From: an uncultured Polaribacter sp.
GTDB lineage: Bacteria; Bacteroidota; Bacteroidia; Flavobacteriales; Flavobacteriaceae
Reading direction: 5' to 3'
DNA: 62,898 nt
Assembly (NCBI GenBank): GCA_913047375.1
Contig: CAJWTV010000006.1
Coordinates: forward strand, 1-62,898
The position numbers and the translations under genes are program-made. The notes under the pieces were generated by a model. The model worked only from the letters and a program-made list of their open reading frames with translations, was not told where the DNA came from and made no database searches. Shown piece after piece: positions 36,181 through 44,707 of this stretch (the stretch's first letter is position 1; each line of letters begins with the position of its first letter).

Positions 36181-37014
36181 TTACTTTAGCATCTGAAGCT
36201 TACTAACTTCTAGGTTTGTTAGCTCCCTCCATCTTCCTCTTGGTAAATTTTTCTTAGTAAGTTCTGCAAAAATCACTCTGTCTAGTTTTGTTACTTTGTA
36301 ACCAACGTGCTCAAATATTTTACGAACAATTCTATTTCTTCCCGAATGAATTTCAATTCCAATTTCAGTTTTAGGCTCACCATCGACGTAAGATACAGCG
36401 TCGATAAATACCTTTTTACCTTCAATAATTACTTCACCTCTTAATTTTTCTAAATCCTTTAAAGCTAATTTATTATCTAAAGTTGCATGGTATAACTTAC
36501 GAACGTTGTGTTTAGGGTGTGTTAACTTTTTAGCCATCTCTCCGTCATTTGTAAATAACAATAAACCAGTTGTATTTCTATCCAAACGACCTACCGGATA
36601 TATTCTTTCTTTTGTTGCATTTGCTACTAATTCCATTACTGTTTTTCTACCACGTTCGTCATCCATGGTAGTAATATAGTTTTTTGGCTTATTTAATAAA
36701 ACATATTTTTTCTGTTCTGGTGTAATCGATGTACCATCAAAACGTACAATATCGTCTGTTTGAACTTTATAGCCCATTTCTGTAACTAACTTACCATTTA
36801 CCTCTACACTTCCATGCTCTATGTATGTGTCTGCCTCTCTTCGAGAACAAACGCCAGAATTTGAAATGTATTTATTTAAACGGATTCCTGCTGACTCATC
36901 TGTTTTTTGAACTGCTGTAATTTTTTTGTACTCTTTTTTTGGGCTTTTTCTACTTAAAGGAGCATTTTTTTTACCTTCCTGTCGTCCTCGCGACGAGTTT
37001 CTATTTGAATTCAT
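36181..37014 (-). CDS. Ribosomal pseudouridine synthase, RluB/RsuA family
   Basis: 277 residues. A basic low-complexity N-terminus (about 1-38) precedes an S4 RNA-binding domain (RLNKYISNSGVCSRREADTY, about 45-64) and the catalytic domain with GRLDRNTTGLLLFTNDGE (catalytic Asp near residue 144). Makes a single pseudouridine in 23S or 16S rRNA; RluB is the closest guess. Cytoplasmic. Confidence 0.93.
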   Translation of the reverse strand: MNSNRNSSRGRQEGKKNAPLSRKSPKKEYKKITAVQKTDESAGIRLNKYISNSGVCSRREADTYIEHGSVEVNGKLVTEMGYKVQTDDIVRFDGTSITPEQKKYVLLNKPKNYITTMDDERGRKTVMELVANATKERIYPVGRLDRNTTGLLLFTNDGEMAKKLTHPKHNVRKLYHATLDNKLALKDLEKLRGEVIIEGKKVFIDAVSYVDGEPKTEIGIEIHSGRNRIVRKIFEHVGYKVTKLDRVIFAELTKKNLPRGRWRELTNLEVSKLQMLK

Positions 37015-37051
37015 TTATTAATTTTTTGCGAAGGTACTTAAATTGAATAGC

Positions 37052-37969
37052 TTAATTCAATCTCTCAATTACTTTTTCTACAATTAAAGAAGTATCAACA
37101 AAAACTAACCAAAGAACACCAACCAACAAAAGTACCTTTAAAATATTGTGAAGCACTCTGTAATGATTGAGTTGAGACGCTTTCCAAAAATAAAACACAA
37201 TAAACAAAATTGTAATCATTGCTAAGTAAAAGTAATATCGCATGTATCCTAAAGCTGGATAGCTAAATAAAATTATTATTGGTAAAAAAGTTATAAATAA
37301 TAAGGTTATTGATAAATATTTTGTTTTTCGTTCTCCATAAAAAACAGGAAAAGTGATAAAATCATTAGCAATTGCACCTTTCATATTTTCTAAATCTTTT
37401 ACCAGCTCCCTAACCATAATAACTAAAAATAGAAAAATTGCGTAAATAAATATTATTGTAGAAAAGTTTTTGAAGTATATAAAAACAGTAAGGAAAGGTG
37501 AAATGGTTAATATAGTTACTGAAATCAAACCTATAAAAGGATATTTTTTAAGCTTATGTGAATAAAGCCAAATAGCAAAAATATAAATTGAAAAAAATAA
37601 AGCTGCTTTTATAGAAATCAGAATTCCAAACAAAAAACCAAGAAAATTTAAAAAGAAATAAAGTTTTAATTTAGTCTCTTGTTTTATATAATTATCTAGT
37701 TTAGATTTGAAAGGCCTATTTATGATATCTAATTTTGAATCATAAAAATTATTAATAATATAGCCAGCTGCAACGATGCAAACTGTGGCAAAAATTAGAT
37801 ATCCTAAATGCAAATCAAAAATAACACCATACAATGATTTCTGTGGGGAGAAAATAAAAATTGCTGCTAAATATTGAGCAGCAATCAGAATTAATATATT
37901 GTATCCTCTTACTACAGATAATAAACTTAAAAAATTGTAGATTATTTTTCTGCATTTATAAGAGATCAT
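37052..37969 (-). CDS. UbiA-family prenyltransferase (geranylgeranylglycerol-phosphate type)
   Basis: 305 residues with about eight hydrophobic helices. The first Asp-rich motif of UbiA enzymes, NNFYDSKLDIINRPFK (about 67-82), and a second LVKDLENMKGA (about 189-199) are present. The family in flavobacteria is usually annotated as geranylgeranylglycerol-phosphate geranylgeranyltransferase, but the acceptor is not proven. It starts 11 bp after mevalonate kinase on the same message, suggesting that it consumes the isoprenoid product. Confidence 0.88.
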   Translation of the reverse strand: MISYKCRKIIYNFLSLLSVVRGYNILILIAAQYLAAIFIFSPQKSLYGVIFDLHLGYLIFATVCIVAAGYIINNFYDSKLDIINRPFKSKLDNYIKQETKLKLYFFLNFLGFLFGILISIKAALFFSIYIFAIWLYSHKLKKYPFIGLISVTILTISPFLTVFIYFKNFSTIIFIYAIFLFLVIMVRELVKDLENMKGAIANDFITFPVFYGERKTKYLSITLLFITFLPIIILFSYPALGYMRYYFYLAMITILFIVFYFWKASQLNHYRVLHNILKVLLLVGVLWLVFVDTSLIVEKVIERLN

Positions 37970-37980
37970 AAAAGTAGTAT

Positions 37981-38907
37981 TTAAAATCTGTAAACTAATT
38001 CTAATTTGAATTTCTCTAAACTTATTTGAGCTTTTTCATAATCTTCTGTAAAACCTAAGATATAACCTCCACCACCTGAACCACAAAGCTTTAAATAGTA
38101 TTCATTAGTGACAATACCTTTTTCCCAAACCTTATGAAACGGGTCCGGTATCATTGGTTTAAAATTCTTCAAAACTAGCTTGGAAAGAGATTTTACGTTG
38201 CTAAAAAGAGAGTTAATGTTACCTTGCAAGAAATCTTCTATACAGGCATCTGTTGTTATTGCAAAATCTTCACTAATCATTTTCCTAAAACCTTCATTTT
38301 TCATCTTATCCATAAAGATGGTTACCATTGGCTCTGTTTCTCCAATCTGCTCAGAATCTAATAAAAAAACAGCTCCTTTACCTTGCTTTTGTGATGGGAT
38401 GCCTGCAGGCTCAATATTAGTTTTTGAATTGATTAAAAGAGGCAAACTTAAATAAGAATTTAAAGGGTCTAAACCTGAGCTTTTACCATGAAAAAAAGAT
38501 TCCATTAATGAGAAAATTTCTTTAAGACTTAGTAGCTTATCTCTTGTTAAATTTTCTAAAACAGTGATTTTATCTGAAACATATTTATCATATATGGAAG
38601 CTACTAAAGCTCCGGAACTACCTACTCCATAACCTTGAGGAATGGAAGAGTCAAAATACATTCCTTCAGCTATATCAGTTTTTAAAGCTGATAGATTAAA
38701 AACTACTATATCTGTATTCAAAGAAGCTAAATACAAATAAAACTTATTTAGATTTTGATTAGATTTTTTCGCTTCTTTAGTTAGGATATTTTTCTTTTTT
38801 AAAGCACCTTTATATGCATTAAATGGAATGGCTAAACCTTTAGAATCTTTGATAATACCGTACTCCCCAAAAAGAAGAATTTTAGCATAAAACAATGGAC
38901 CTTTCAT
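37981..38907 (-). CDS. mvk: Mevalonate kinase
   Basis: 308 residues, GHMP-kinase fold. Phosphorylates mevalonate. N-terminal FYAKILLFGEYGIIKDSKGLAIP and the glycine-rich loop PQGYGVGSSGALVASI near residue 90, plus the C-terminal CGSGGGGYILGF near residue 278, are characteristic of the GHMP family. Placed beside diphosphomevalonate decarboxylase and a prenyltransferase, so the mevalonate substrate is a strong inference. Confidence 0.9.
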   Translation of the reverse strand: MKGPLFYAKILLFGEYGIIKDSKGLAIPFNAYKGALKKKNILTKEAKKSNQNLNKFYLYLASLNTDIVVFNLSALKTDIAEGMYFDSSIPQGYGVGSSGALVASIYDKYVSDKITVLENLTRDKLLSLKEIFSLMESFFHGKSSGLDPLNSYLSLPLLINSKTNIEPAGIPSQKQGKGAVFLLDSEQIGETEPMVTIFMDKMKNEGFRKMISEDFAITTDACIEDFLQGNINSLFSNVKSLSKLVLKNFKPMIPDPFHKVWEKGIVTNEYYLKLCGSGGGGYILGFTEDYEKAQISLEKFKLELVYRF

Positions 38908-38924
38908 AGACTGAGATTACTTAT

Positions 38925-38932
38925 CAAAAATA
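38925..38932 (-). promoter_or_regulatory. Predicted -7 element for mevalonate kinase
   Basis: Reverse-strand TATTTTTG in the 67-bp gap between mvaD and the kinase. It implies the kinase/prenyltransferase pair can be transcribed separately from mvaD. Weak -33 match. Confidence 0.4.
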
Positions 38933-38974
38933 CGTATAAATATGTTAATAATTGTAAAGTAAATTTCATTATAG

Positions 38975-40054
38975 TTAAATTTGTTTTGCTCCTAGACCAA
39001 CACAATCATAAATATATTCGTTTTTTTGACAAAAAGGAGATAATTTGATTTTTATAAAAGAGTTTATACTTTTTTCTTCATTAGCGGGATACAATAAATG
39101 AACATTCGCACCAGCATCTAAAGTAAAACACAAATTACTATTAGTTTCTTCCCTATATTGAGAAATAGCATTAATAATCTCCAATGTATTTGGTTTCATT
39201 AAAATAAAATATGGAATACTTGTTAGCATCATTGCATGTAAAGCTAAAGCTTCACTTTCTACTAAACTTACAAATGCTTTTAGGTCTCCATTTTGAAGAA
39301 TTTTAGACATTTTTGATAAGTTATTATTTGCTTGTTTAAAACGATTTTCTGCATAAGCATGATCAATCATTAAATTGTGTCCAATCGTGCTAGAGACTTG
39401 TTTTTCACCCTTATCGACAAGTAATATTGAATCTTTGTAATTATCAAAATTAGAATGTACTTTATACGGATATTTGATGCCAAATAAATTTGAACTCCCT
39501 TCTATGTCTGAGTGCTCACCCCAAACGACCAACGGTCCTTCTATACTTCTACTTGCACTACCAGAACCTAATCTAGAGATAAAAGAAGCTTTTCTATTAA
39601 TGAATTCTTTTGATAAACTTGGATTTATTTCCTTTTCTAAACTCATTAAACACATTGAAATGGCGCTTAGTCCACTAGCTGAGGATGCTATTCCACTACT
39701 ATGAGGAAAAGAATTTTCTGAATTTATGGTCATTTCATATTCAAAAATATAAGGGCAATATTCTTGGATTCTGTTAAAAAATTCTTGGATTTTGGGCTTA
39801 AAATCTTCTTTTTTTTTGCCTTCAAAAAATAAATTAAAAACAACTTCAGATGACTTCTCTTTCTTTAAAAAATCTATAGTAGTAGTCGTATGACAATTAT
39901 TTAGGGTAAAACTAATAGAAGCATTTTTAGGTATTTGAGGATTACTTTTTCCCCAATATTTTATAAGTGCAATGTTGCTCGGAGTTTGCCATGTAAATGT
40001 CGCTTTTTCTATCTTTTTAGAAGAAGATTTAGTTATAAATTCTGAAGTATTCAA
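38975..40054 (-). CDS. mvaD: Diphosphomevalonate decarboxylase
   Basis: 359 residues. Makes isopentenyl diphosphate from mevalonate diphosphate. Signatures: PSNIALIKYWGKSNPQIPKN (about 25-44), ASISFTLNNCHTTT, and SSGIASSASGLSAISMCL (about 118-135). The reading frame has no ATG near the conserved N-terminus. TTG at 40054 leaves about 22 residues before the conserved TWQTPSNIA, as in homologues, so TTG (or an ATT/ATA slightly upstream) must serve as start. Two bacterial-type promoters lie in the gap to thiN. Confidence 0.93.
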   Translation of the reverse strand: MNTSEFITKSSSKKIEKATFTWQTPSNIALIKYWGKSNPQIPKNASISFTLNNCHTTTTIDFLKKEKSSEVVFNLFFEGKKKEDFKPKIQEFFNRIQEYCPYIFEYEMTINSENSFPHSSGIASSASGLSAISMCLMSLEKEINPSLSKEFINRKASFISRLGSGSASRSIEGPLVVWGEHSDIEGSSNLFGIKYPYKVHSNFDNYKDSILLVDKGEKQVSSTIGHNLMIDHAYAENRFKQANNNLSKMSKILQNGDLKAFVSLVESEALALHAMMLTSIPYFILMKPNTLEIINAISQYREETNSNLCFTLDAGANVHLLYPANEEKSINSFIKIKLSPFCQKNEYIYDCVGLGAKQI

Positions 40055-40071
40055 TCGTGTAATATTTGTTT

Positions 40072-40079
40072 CAAATATA
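40072..40079 (-). promoter_or_regulatory. Predicted -7 element for mvaD
   Basis: Reverse-strand TATATTTG, giving a leader of about 14 nt before the TTG start. It lies only 37 bp from the thiN -7 element on the other strand, so the two divergent promoters overlap in their upstream regions. Confidence 0.45.
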
Positions 40080-40116
40080 AAACTATTTCTATTAAATATT
40101 TTATCTACATTTTAGG

Positions 40117-40124
40117 TATTTTTG
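40117..40124 (+). promoter_or_regulatory. Predicted -7 element for thiN (leaderless?)
   Basis: TATTTTTG ends 5 bp before the ATG at 40130, so the transcript would start at about the initiation codon. If transcription starts further in, the ATG at 40136 would be used. Confidence 0.4.
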
Positions 40125-40129
40125 TAAAT

Positions 40130-40735
40130 ATGAAAATGAAAAAAGTTTTTTTATTATTGAACGGTGAAAAACCTAAAAAACTTCCTGATTTTCATGACTA
40201 TGATCTCATTTGTGCTACAGATGGCGCATACCAATACTTAAAAAAGAATAAAGTAAAACCTGACTTTATCAGTGGTGATTTTGATTCTTTAGAAAGTATG
40301 CCAATAAATATAAAAACCATACATACACCAAATCAAAATTTCACTGATTTTGATAAAATCCTTCAGATTTTATTTGATAAGGGTTTTTTCCTAATTGATG
40401 TTTTTGGAGCAAGTGGAAAAGAGCAAGATCATTTTTTAGGAAATTTACACACAGTAATTAAGTGGAAGGATAAATTGAAAATTACTCTTTTTGACGACTT
40501 TGGTATTTATTTCTTTGGAGAAAAAGAGTGTGTTTTCACAGAATGTCTCAAAAAAACAATTTCTTTAATTCCCTTTCCAACTGCAACAAAAATATTTACA
40601 AAAGGCTTAAAATACAATCTATACAATGAAGATTTAAATTTTGGAACAAAGATAGGAACACGAAATAAAGCATTAGAAAAAACAGTAAATATTTCATTTA
40701 AATCTGGAGAATTACTTGTTTTTATTAACCATTAA
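40130..40735 (+). CDS. thiN: Thiamine pyrophosphokinase
   Basis: 201 residues. Converts thiamine to thiamine diphosphate using ATP. Motifs: ATDGAYQYLKK near residue 25, DFISGDFDS near residue 44, FTDFDKILQI near residue 65, and the GASGKEQDHFLGNLHT segment near residue 90. Cytoplasmic. An ATG two codons downstream (40136) is an alternative start. It is followed 12 bp later by a small conserved gene. Confidence 0.93.
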   Translation: MKMKKVFLLLNGEKPKKLPDFHDYDLICATDGAYQYLKKNKVKPDFISGDFDSLESMPINIKTIHTPNQNFTDFDKILQILFDKGFFLIDVFGASGKEQDHFLGNLHTVIKWKDKLKITLFDDFGIYFFGEKECVFTECLKKTISLIPFPTATKIFTKGLKYNLYNEDLNFGTKIGTRNKALEKTVNISFKSGELLVFINH

Positions 40736-40747
40736 ATTTAATATATT

Positions 40748-40981
40748 TTGAATAGAAAAATAAAATTATTATGGGACTTTAGAGGAGAAGACGCTTCAAA
40801 AACTGCTAAACATCACACACAACATTTAAGAGAGTTTGCTCAAGTAGAAGTGCTAAATTTTTATAAAATAGATGTAGAAAATAAAAACGCCATGTTTTCT
40901 TCTGCAGTTATTACGATTGATGAAATTGATCTCAAAATCTACAAAGACAAACTAAAACCTCATCGAGGTGAATTAGTGTAA
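40748..40981 (+). CDS. Small conserved flavobacterial protein (TTG start)
   Basis: 77 residues, translated from TTG at 40748. KIKLLWDFRGEDASKTAKHH and the end LKPHRGELV match a small uncharacterised family that I recall from flavobacteria, which supports the frame and the early start; no ATG exists before Met49. It is soluble, with conserved His and Asp/Glu residues. Lies 12 bp after thiN, same strand. Confidence 0.75.
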   Translation: MNRKIKLLWDFRGEDASKTAKHHTQHLREFAQVEVLNFYKIDVENKNAMFSSAVITIDEIDLKIYKDKLKPHRGELV

Positions 40982-40994
40982 ATAAATTTAATAT

Positions 40995-41002
40995 TAATTT
41001 TG
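40995..41002 (+). promoter_or_regulatory. Predicted -7 element for the esterase lipoprotein
   Basis: TAATTTTG matches TAnnTTTG and would give a leader of about 23 nt before the ATG at 41029. -33 box weak. Confidence 0.35.
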
Positions 41003-41028
41003 TATTTTTATTTTTTAAAAAAAATTTT

Positions 41029-41916
41029 ATGAAAAGTCGTTCTGTTATTATTCTATCATTAATCATTTTATTATTTACTAGTTGTATAATTGGAGACGAA
41101 TTCCCTTTGTCATGTGAATCGAACAGCGATGCCTTGACTATAGTTCATGATAATGAATTAAGAGAGTATATTTTATATGTTCCAAGTACTTATGACGCAT
41201 TAAATCCAGCTGCAATAGTTTTCAACTTTCATGGCTTTGGAAGTAATGCCGATGATTATATAAATGATGCAGATATGAGAAGCTCGTCGGATCAAAATGG
41301 ATATATCTTGGTATATCCTCAAGGTAGTTGTTTGGACGGCCAAAGTCATTGGAATCCTAATTTACCGGGTACAGATAATAAAAGTAATGCAGATGATTTT
41401 GGCTTTATTGAGTCATTGATAGGAAAAATTTCGGGTGAATATAATGTGGATTCTGAAAGAATATATGCGGTTGGTTATTCAAACGGAGGTATGTTTTCAT
41501 TTGGGTTAGCACTTCATAAAAGTGAACTTTTCGCTGCCGTAGGAAGTGTCTCTGGTACAATGTTAAACTGCGATCATTCATCTTCTCACCAAATACCTAT
41601 AATTACCATCAATGGTTCATCAGATAGTGTAGTTCCCTACACTGGAAGTAGTGACTATAATTCGGTAGAATTTGTTCTTAATTATTGGAATAACTTCAAT
41701 AATACTAATGACTCTCCTATAACAAATAGCATTAATTCTAATGGTACCAGAATTGACTACTTAGGATACTTTGATGGAACTAACGGTGCTTCTGTTGAAC
41801 ATTATAAAATAGTTGGAGGAGATCACTATTGGTTTGATATAAACTATCAAAATAAAAATACAGCTGAATTAATATGGGATTTTTTTAACAAATACGATAT
41901 TAATGGTCTACGCTAA
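41029..41916 (+). CDS. Polyhydroxybutyrate-depolymerase-like esterase lipoprotein
   Basis: 295 residues. Lipoprotein signal (LLFTSC, Cys about residue 20). Alpha/beta hydrolase of the LpqC/PHB depolymerase group: oxyanion segment FNFHGFGSNADDYI near residue 65, nucleophile elbow VGYSNGGM near residue 149, acid NGSSDSVVPYTG near residue 196, and His in VGGDHYWFD near residue 265. Could also act as a feruloyl or acetyl esterase on polymers. Its stop is one base from the end of the convergent thioredoxin-like gene. Confidence 0.85.
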   Translation: MKSRSVIILSLIILLFTSCIIGDEFPLSCESNSDALTIVHDNELREYILYVPSTYDALNPAAIVFNFHGFGSNADDYINDADMRSSSDQNGYILVYPQGSCLDGQSHWNPNLPGTDNKSNADDFGFIESLIGKISGEYNVDSERIYAVGYSNGGMFSFGLALHKSELFAAVGSVSGTMLNCDHSSSHQIPIITINGSSDSVVPYTGSSDYNSVEFVLNYWNNFNNTNDSPITNSINSNGTRIDYLGYFDGTNGASVEHYKIVGGDHYWFDINYQNKNTAELIWDFFNKYDINGLR

Positions 41917-41917
41917 T

Positions 41918-42472
41918 TTACCTCCACTTAATCCCACAACCCATACTAGGTTTTTGGTCTATAATTGCCGGTTTTTTTAATATAATATTATCTAAAGAGG
42001 TCCTTATATCTTTTCCAGAAACTAATAACCCGTTGGAGGGTCTAGAATCATCCAATTGACCGTGATAAACGGATATTAAATTAGCATCAAAAACATAGAA
42101 ATCAGGTGTACATGCAGCTGAGTAAGATTTTGCCACCTGTTGTGTTTCGTCAAATAAATATGGAAAAGAATAATCTAATTTTAAGGCAACTTTTTTCATG
42201 AATTTTGGTCCATCTTGAGGATAATTATCAATTTCATTAGAACTAATAGCAATAAAATTGACACCCCTTGATTTATATTCATTTGCAATATTTACAAGCT
42301 CATCATTTATATGAATTACAAACGGACAATGATTGCAAATGAATAAAATCACAGTTCCAGTAAATCCTTGTAATTCTTTTAAAGAATAAAATTTATCGTC
42401 AATTGTGTTTAATAAATTAAATTCAGGAGCAATTGTTCCAACAGGAAATTCATTTGAAATTGTTAATGCCAT
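41918..42472 (-). CDS. Thioredoxin-family redoxin with CNHC active site
   Basis: 184 residues, peroxiredoxin/TlpA-like fold without a signal peptide. FICNHCPFVIHINDEL near residue 45 holds the CxxC pair. PDFYVFDAN and YHGQLDDSRPSNG complete the pattern of this cytoplasmic thioredoxin family. Likely a thiol reductase or peroxidase; partner unknown. It starts 4 bp downstream of the HI0933-type flavoprotein gene. Confidence 0.88.
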   Translation of the reverse strand: MALTISNEFPVGTIAPEFNLLNTIDDKFYSLKELQGFTGTVILFICNHCPFVIHINDELVNIANEYKSRGVNFIAISSNEIDNYPQDGPKFMKKVALKLDYSFPYLFDETQQVAKSYSAACTPDFYVFDANLISVYHGQLDDSRPSNGLLVSGKDIRTSLDNIILKKPAIIDQKPSMGCGIKWR

Positions 42473-42476
42473 AATT

Positions 42477-43700
42477 TTAATTTATTTCCGATAAAGCTTT
42501 TGCACATATATATCCACCAGTCCAGGCATTTTGGAAATTAAACCCTCCGGTTACTGCATCAATATTTATCACTTCTCCAACTAGGAAAAGATTTTTATGA
42601 TGTTTACTTTCAAATCGCTTAAAATTAATTTCTTTTAGATCTACGCCTCCAGCTGTAACAAATTCTTCTTTAAATGTAGTTCTACCGTTTGCATTATAGT
42701 TCCCTTTAGTAAGCTGATTTGATAATTCTTCTAATTGCCTATTATTTAAATCAGCCCAATTCTGAGTAGATTGAATCCCTGAAAACAGAACAAAACGTTC
42801 CCAAAGTCTTTTTGATATTTCTGTAAATGGAGATCTTAAAGCTACTGTCTTCCTTGGTTCTTTCTTTTTTAAATTGAGTAAAACATTTAATATTTTATCT
42901 GTTGGTCTAGATAACCAATTCACCTCAACATTGTATTGATAGTTTTTATCCGCTAAAATTCTTGCACCAAAAGCAGATAACTTTAAAACTGCTGGACCAC
43001 TAATCCCCCAGTGTGTAATTAATAATGGACCCGAAGCCTCTAACTTTGTCCCTATGATATTAACCGTTGCATTTGGTACTGAAACACCTAATAAGTCAGT
43101 TAACCTTTTATCCTTTATATTAAAGGTAAATAAAGATGGTACTGGATTTATTACCGTATGGTTTAATGTCTCACAAAGCTCCCATACTTTTTTGGAGCTA
43201 CCAGCTGCAATAACTACTTTATCTACTTCAAAAGCTTTCTCTTTTGTCTTGACTAACCATTTATTATTGTTTTTACAAACAGAATTCACCCCGTGATTTG
43301 TAAGCACTTTAATACCCAAGTTATCAACTGCATTTTGAAAACAATCTATTATTGCTTGACTTGTATTCGCCTCTGGAAAAACACGATCATCATCTTCAAT
43401 TTTTAATGGCACACCTCGGTCATCAAACCATTGAAAAGTATCTCCGGTCATAAATTGATGGAAAGGCCCTAAAAGCTCTTTCTCTCCTCTAGGGTAAAAT
43501 TTTACTAATTCTTTTGGATCAAAGCAGGCGTTAGTCACATTACACCTACCGCCACCAGATATCTTAACTTTTTGCAAAACATCTTTCCCCTTTTCTAGAA
43601 TAGTAATATCTAAATCTGGATTTTTTTCTTTGGCGTTTATAGCTGTAAAATAGCCTGCTGCCCCAGCTCCAATTATTATTACTTTCTCTTTTTTTGACAT
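42477..43700 (-). CDS. HI0933/BaiN-family flavoprotein oxidoreductase
   Basis: 407 residues. FAD-binding Rossmann motif IIGAGAAGYFTAINA at 8-22, KISGGGRCNVTNACFDP near residue 46, and the C-terminal GGVDLKEINFKRFESK / LFLVGEVINIDAVTGGFN block are hallmarks. Catalytic reaction is undefined in most members; BaiN-like forms are thought to reduce steroid or bile-acid-type substrates, which is not implied here. Confidence 0.92.
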   Translation of the reverse strand: MSKKEKVIIIGAGAAGYFTAINAKEKNPDLDITILEKGKDVLQKVKISGGGRCNVTNACFDPKELVKFYPRGEKELLGPFHQFMTGDTFQWFDDRGVPLKIEDDDRVFPEANTSQAIIDCFQNAVDNLGIKVLTNHGVNSVCKNNNKWLVKTKEKAFEVDKVVIAAGSSKKVWELCETLNHTVINPVPSLFTFNIKDKRLTDLLGVSVPNATVNIIGTKLEASGPLLITHWGISGPAVLKLSAFGARILADKNYQYNVEVNWLSRPTDKILNVLLNLKKKEPRKTVALRSPFTEISKRLWERFVLFSGIQSTQNWADLNNRQLEELSNQLTKGNYNANGRTTFKEEFVTAGGVDLKEINFKRFESKHHKNLFLVGEVINIDAVTGGFNFQNAWTGGYICAKALSEIN

Positions 43701-43717
43701 TAACCTTTCGATTGTTT

Positions 43718-44647
43718 TTATAAAATTATTTGACTGTAATTTAAGACTGTATTATAACCTTTATCATTAAAATACTTTGGTGTTTTTTCATTTCCTGTTA
43801 CCATAATAAAATCTCCTCCCCAAGCACCTAAACTTTTAATCTCACCAAAATAATCTGAAAATAGTTTTTCTTTTACCTTTTTTAATTTTACAACAGCACT
43901 CACAATATTTTCATGCGAAATAATTAATTGATTAAAATCTTCAATAGATGTTGCTTCTAAAAAAGCTTCTGAAATATTAGACAATTCGTTAATCTCTAAT
44001 TTAAAATATTTCTCCCTTTTTCTAAATTTCGAAATTCCTTTTTTAGAGTCTTGCTTATGATTTAAATGGACAAAAAAGAGTTTATCTTTAAAACTAGGAT
44101 TAAATTCAACTTTTTTCACAATTGGCTTATTATCTATAATTTGATAAAATATTGGTGAATTATTTTGAGCACAGGCAACATCGTATCCACTTCCTTTAAA
44201 AGAATTCCATAATAATTGAAATGCATCTACTTTTGCCCAAGTTGCTATAGAATTTATCAATGTAGATGAACTTCCTAATCCCCAATTTCGCGGAAAAGAA
44301 AGAGATGTTTTTACAATAAATCCGTTTTTAGTATCTAAAAACGTAGGATTCAATTTTATTGCTTCTTCTAGTATTTCTAATAATTTTTCAGCAATTAAAT
44401 CGCCATTACCATCTTTATTAGAATTGAATGTACAGTTAACCAACCGTAGTTTTGGTAAATCAAAAATTGCTTCAAACCAACAATCACCTGTATGAGTATA
44501 ACTAGCCCAAATTAGCTGTGAGTCCTGTATTCTCTCGACAGTTAGGTTTTGGCCCATTTTAGTGGGTAATGCAAGAGATTTCGCACCATCTAGTACAAGA
44601 TATTCTCCTGTCAATAATAACTTTCCGTTTGAATAATAGTTTTTCAA
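43718..44647 (-). CDS. GYDIA-family GHMP kinase, probable phosphomevalonate kinase
   Basis: 309 residues. GHMP fold with GKLLLTGEYLVLDGAKSLAL at the N-terminus, PRNWGLGSSSTLINSIA near residue 114 and the family marker KGSGYDVACAQ near residue 149. The start resembles phosphomevalonate kinase (GxALLxGEYLVL). It is 60 bp from HMG-CoA reductase, while mevalonate kinase and the decarboxylase occur nearby and no other candidate for phosphorylating phosphomevalonate is in the window, so that role is a reasoned inference. Confidence 0.85.
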   Translation of the reverse strand: MKNYYSNGKLLLTGEYLVLDGAKSLALPTKMGQNLTVERIQDSQLIWASYTHTGDCWFEAIFDLPKLRLVNCTFNSNKDGNGDLIAEKLLEILEEAIKLNPTFLDTKNGFIVKTSLSFPRNWGLGSSSTLINSIATWAKVDAFQLLWNSFKGSGYDVACAQNNSPIFYQIIDNKPIVKKVEFNPSFKDKLFFVHLNHKQDSKKGISKFRKREKYFKLEINELSNISEAFLEATSIEDFNQLIISHENIVSAVVKLKKVKEKLFSDYFGEIKSLGAWGGDFIMVTGNEKTPKYFNDKGYNTVLNYSQIIL

Positions 44648-44707
44648 AATAATTATTTTTTTTAACCAATGTATGTAAAAAATGAATCCTTCCTCTAATA
44701 AAACATT

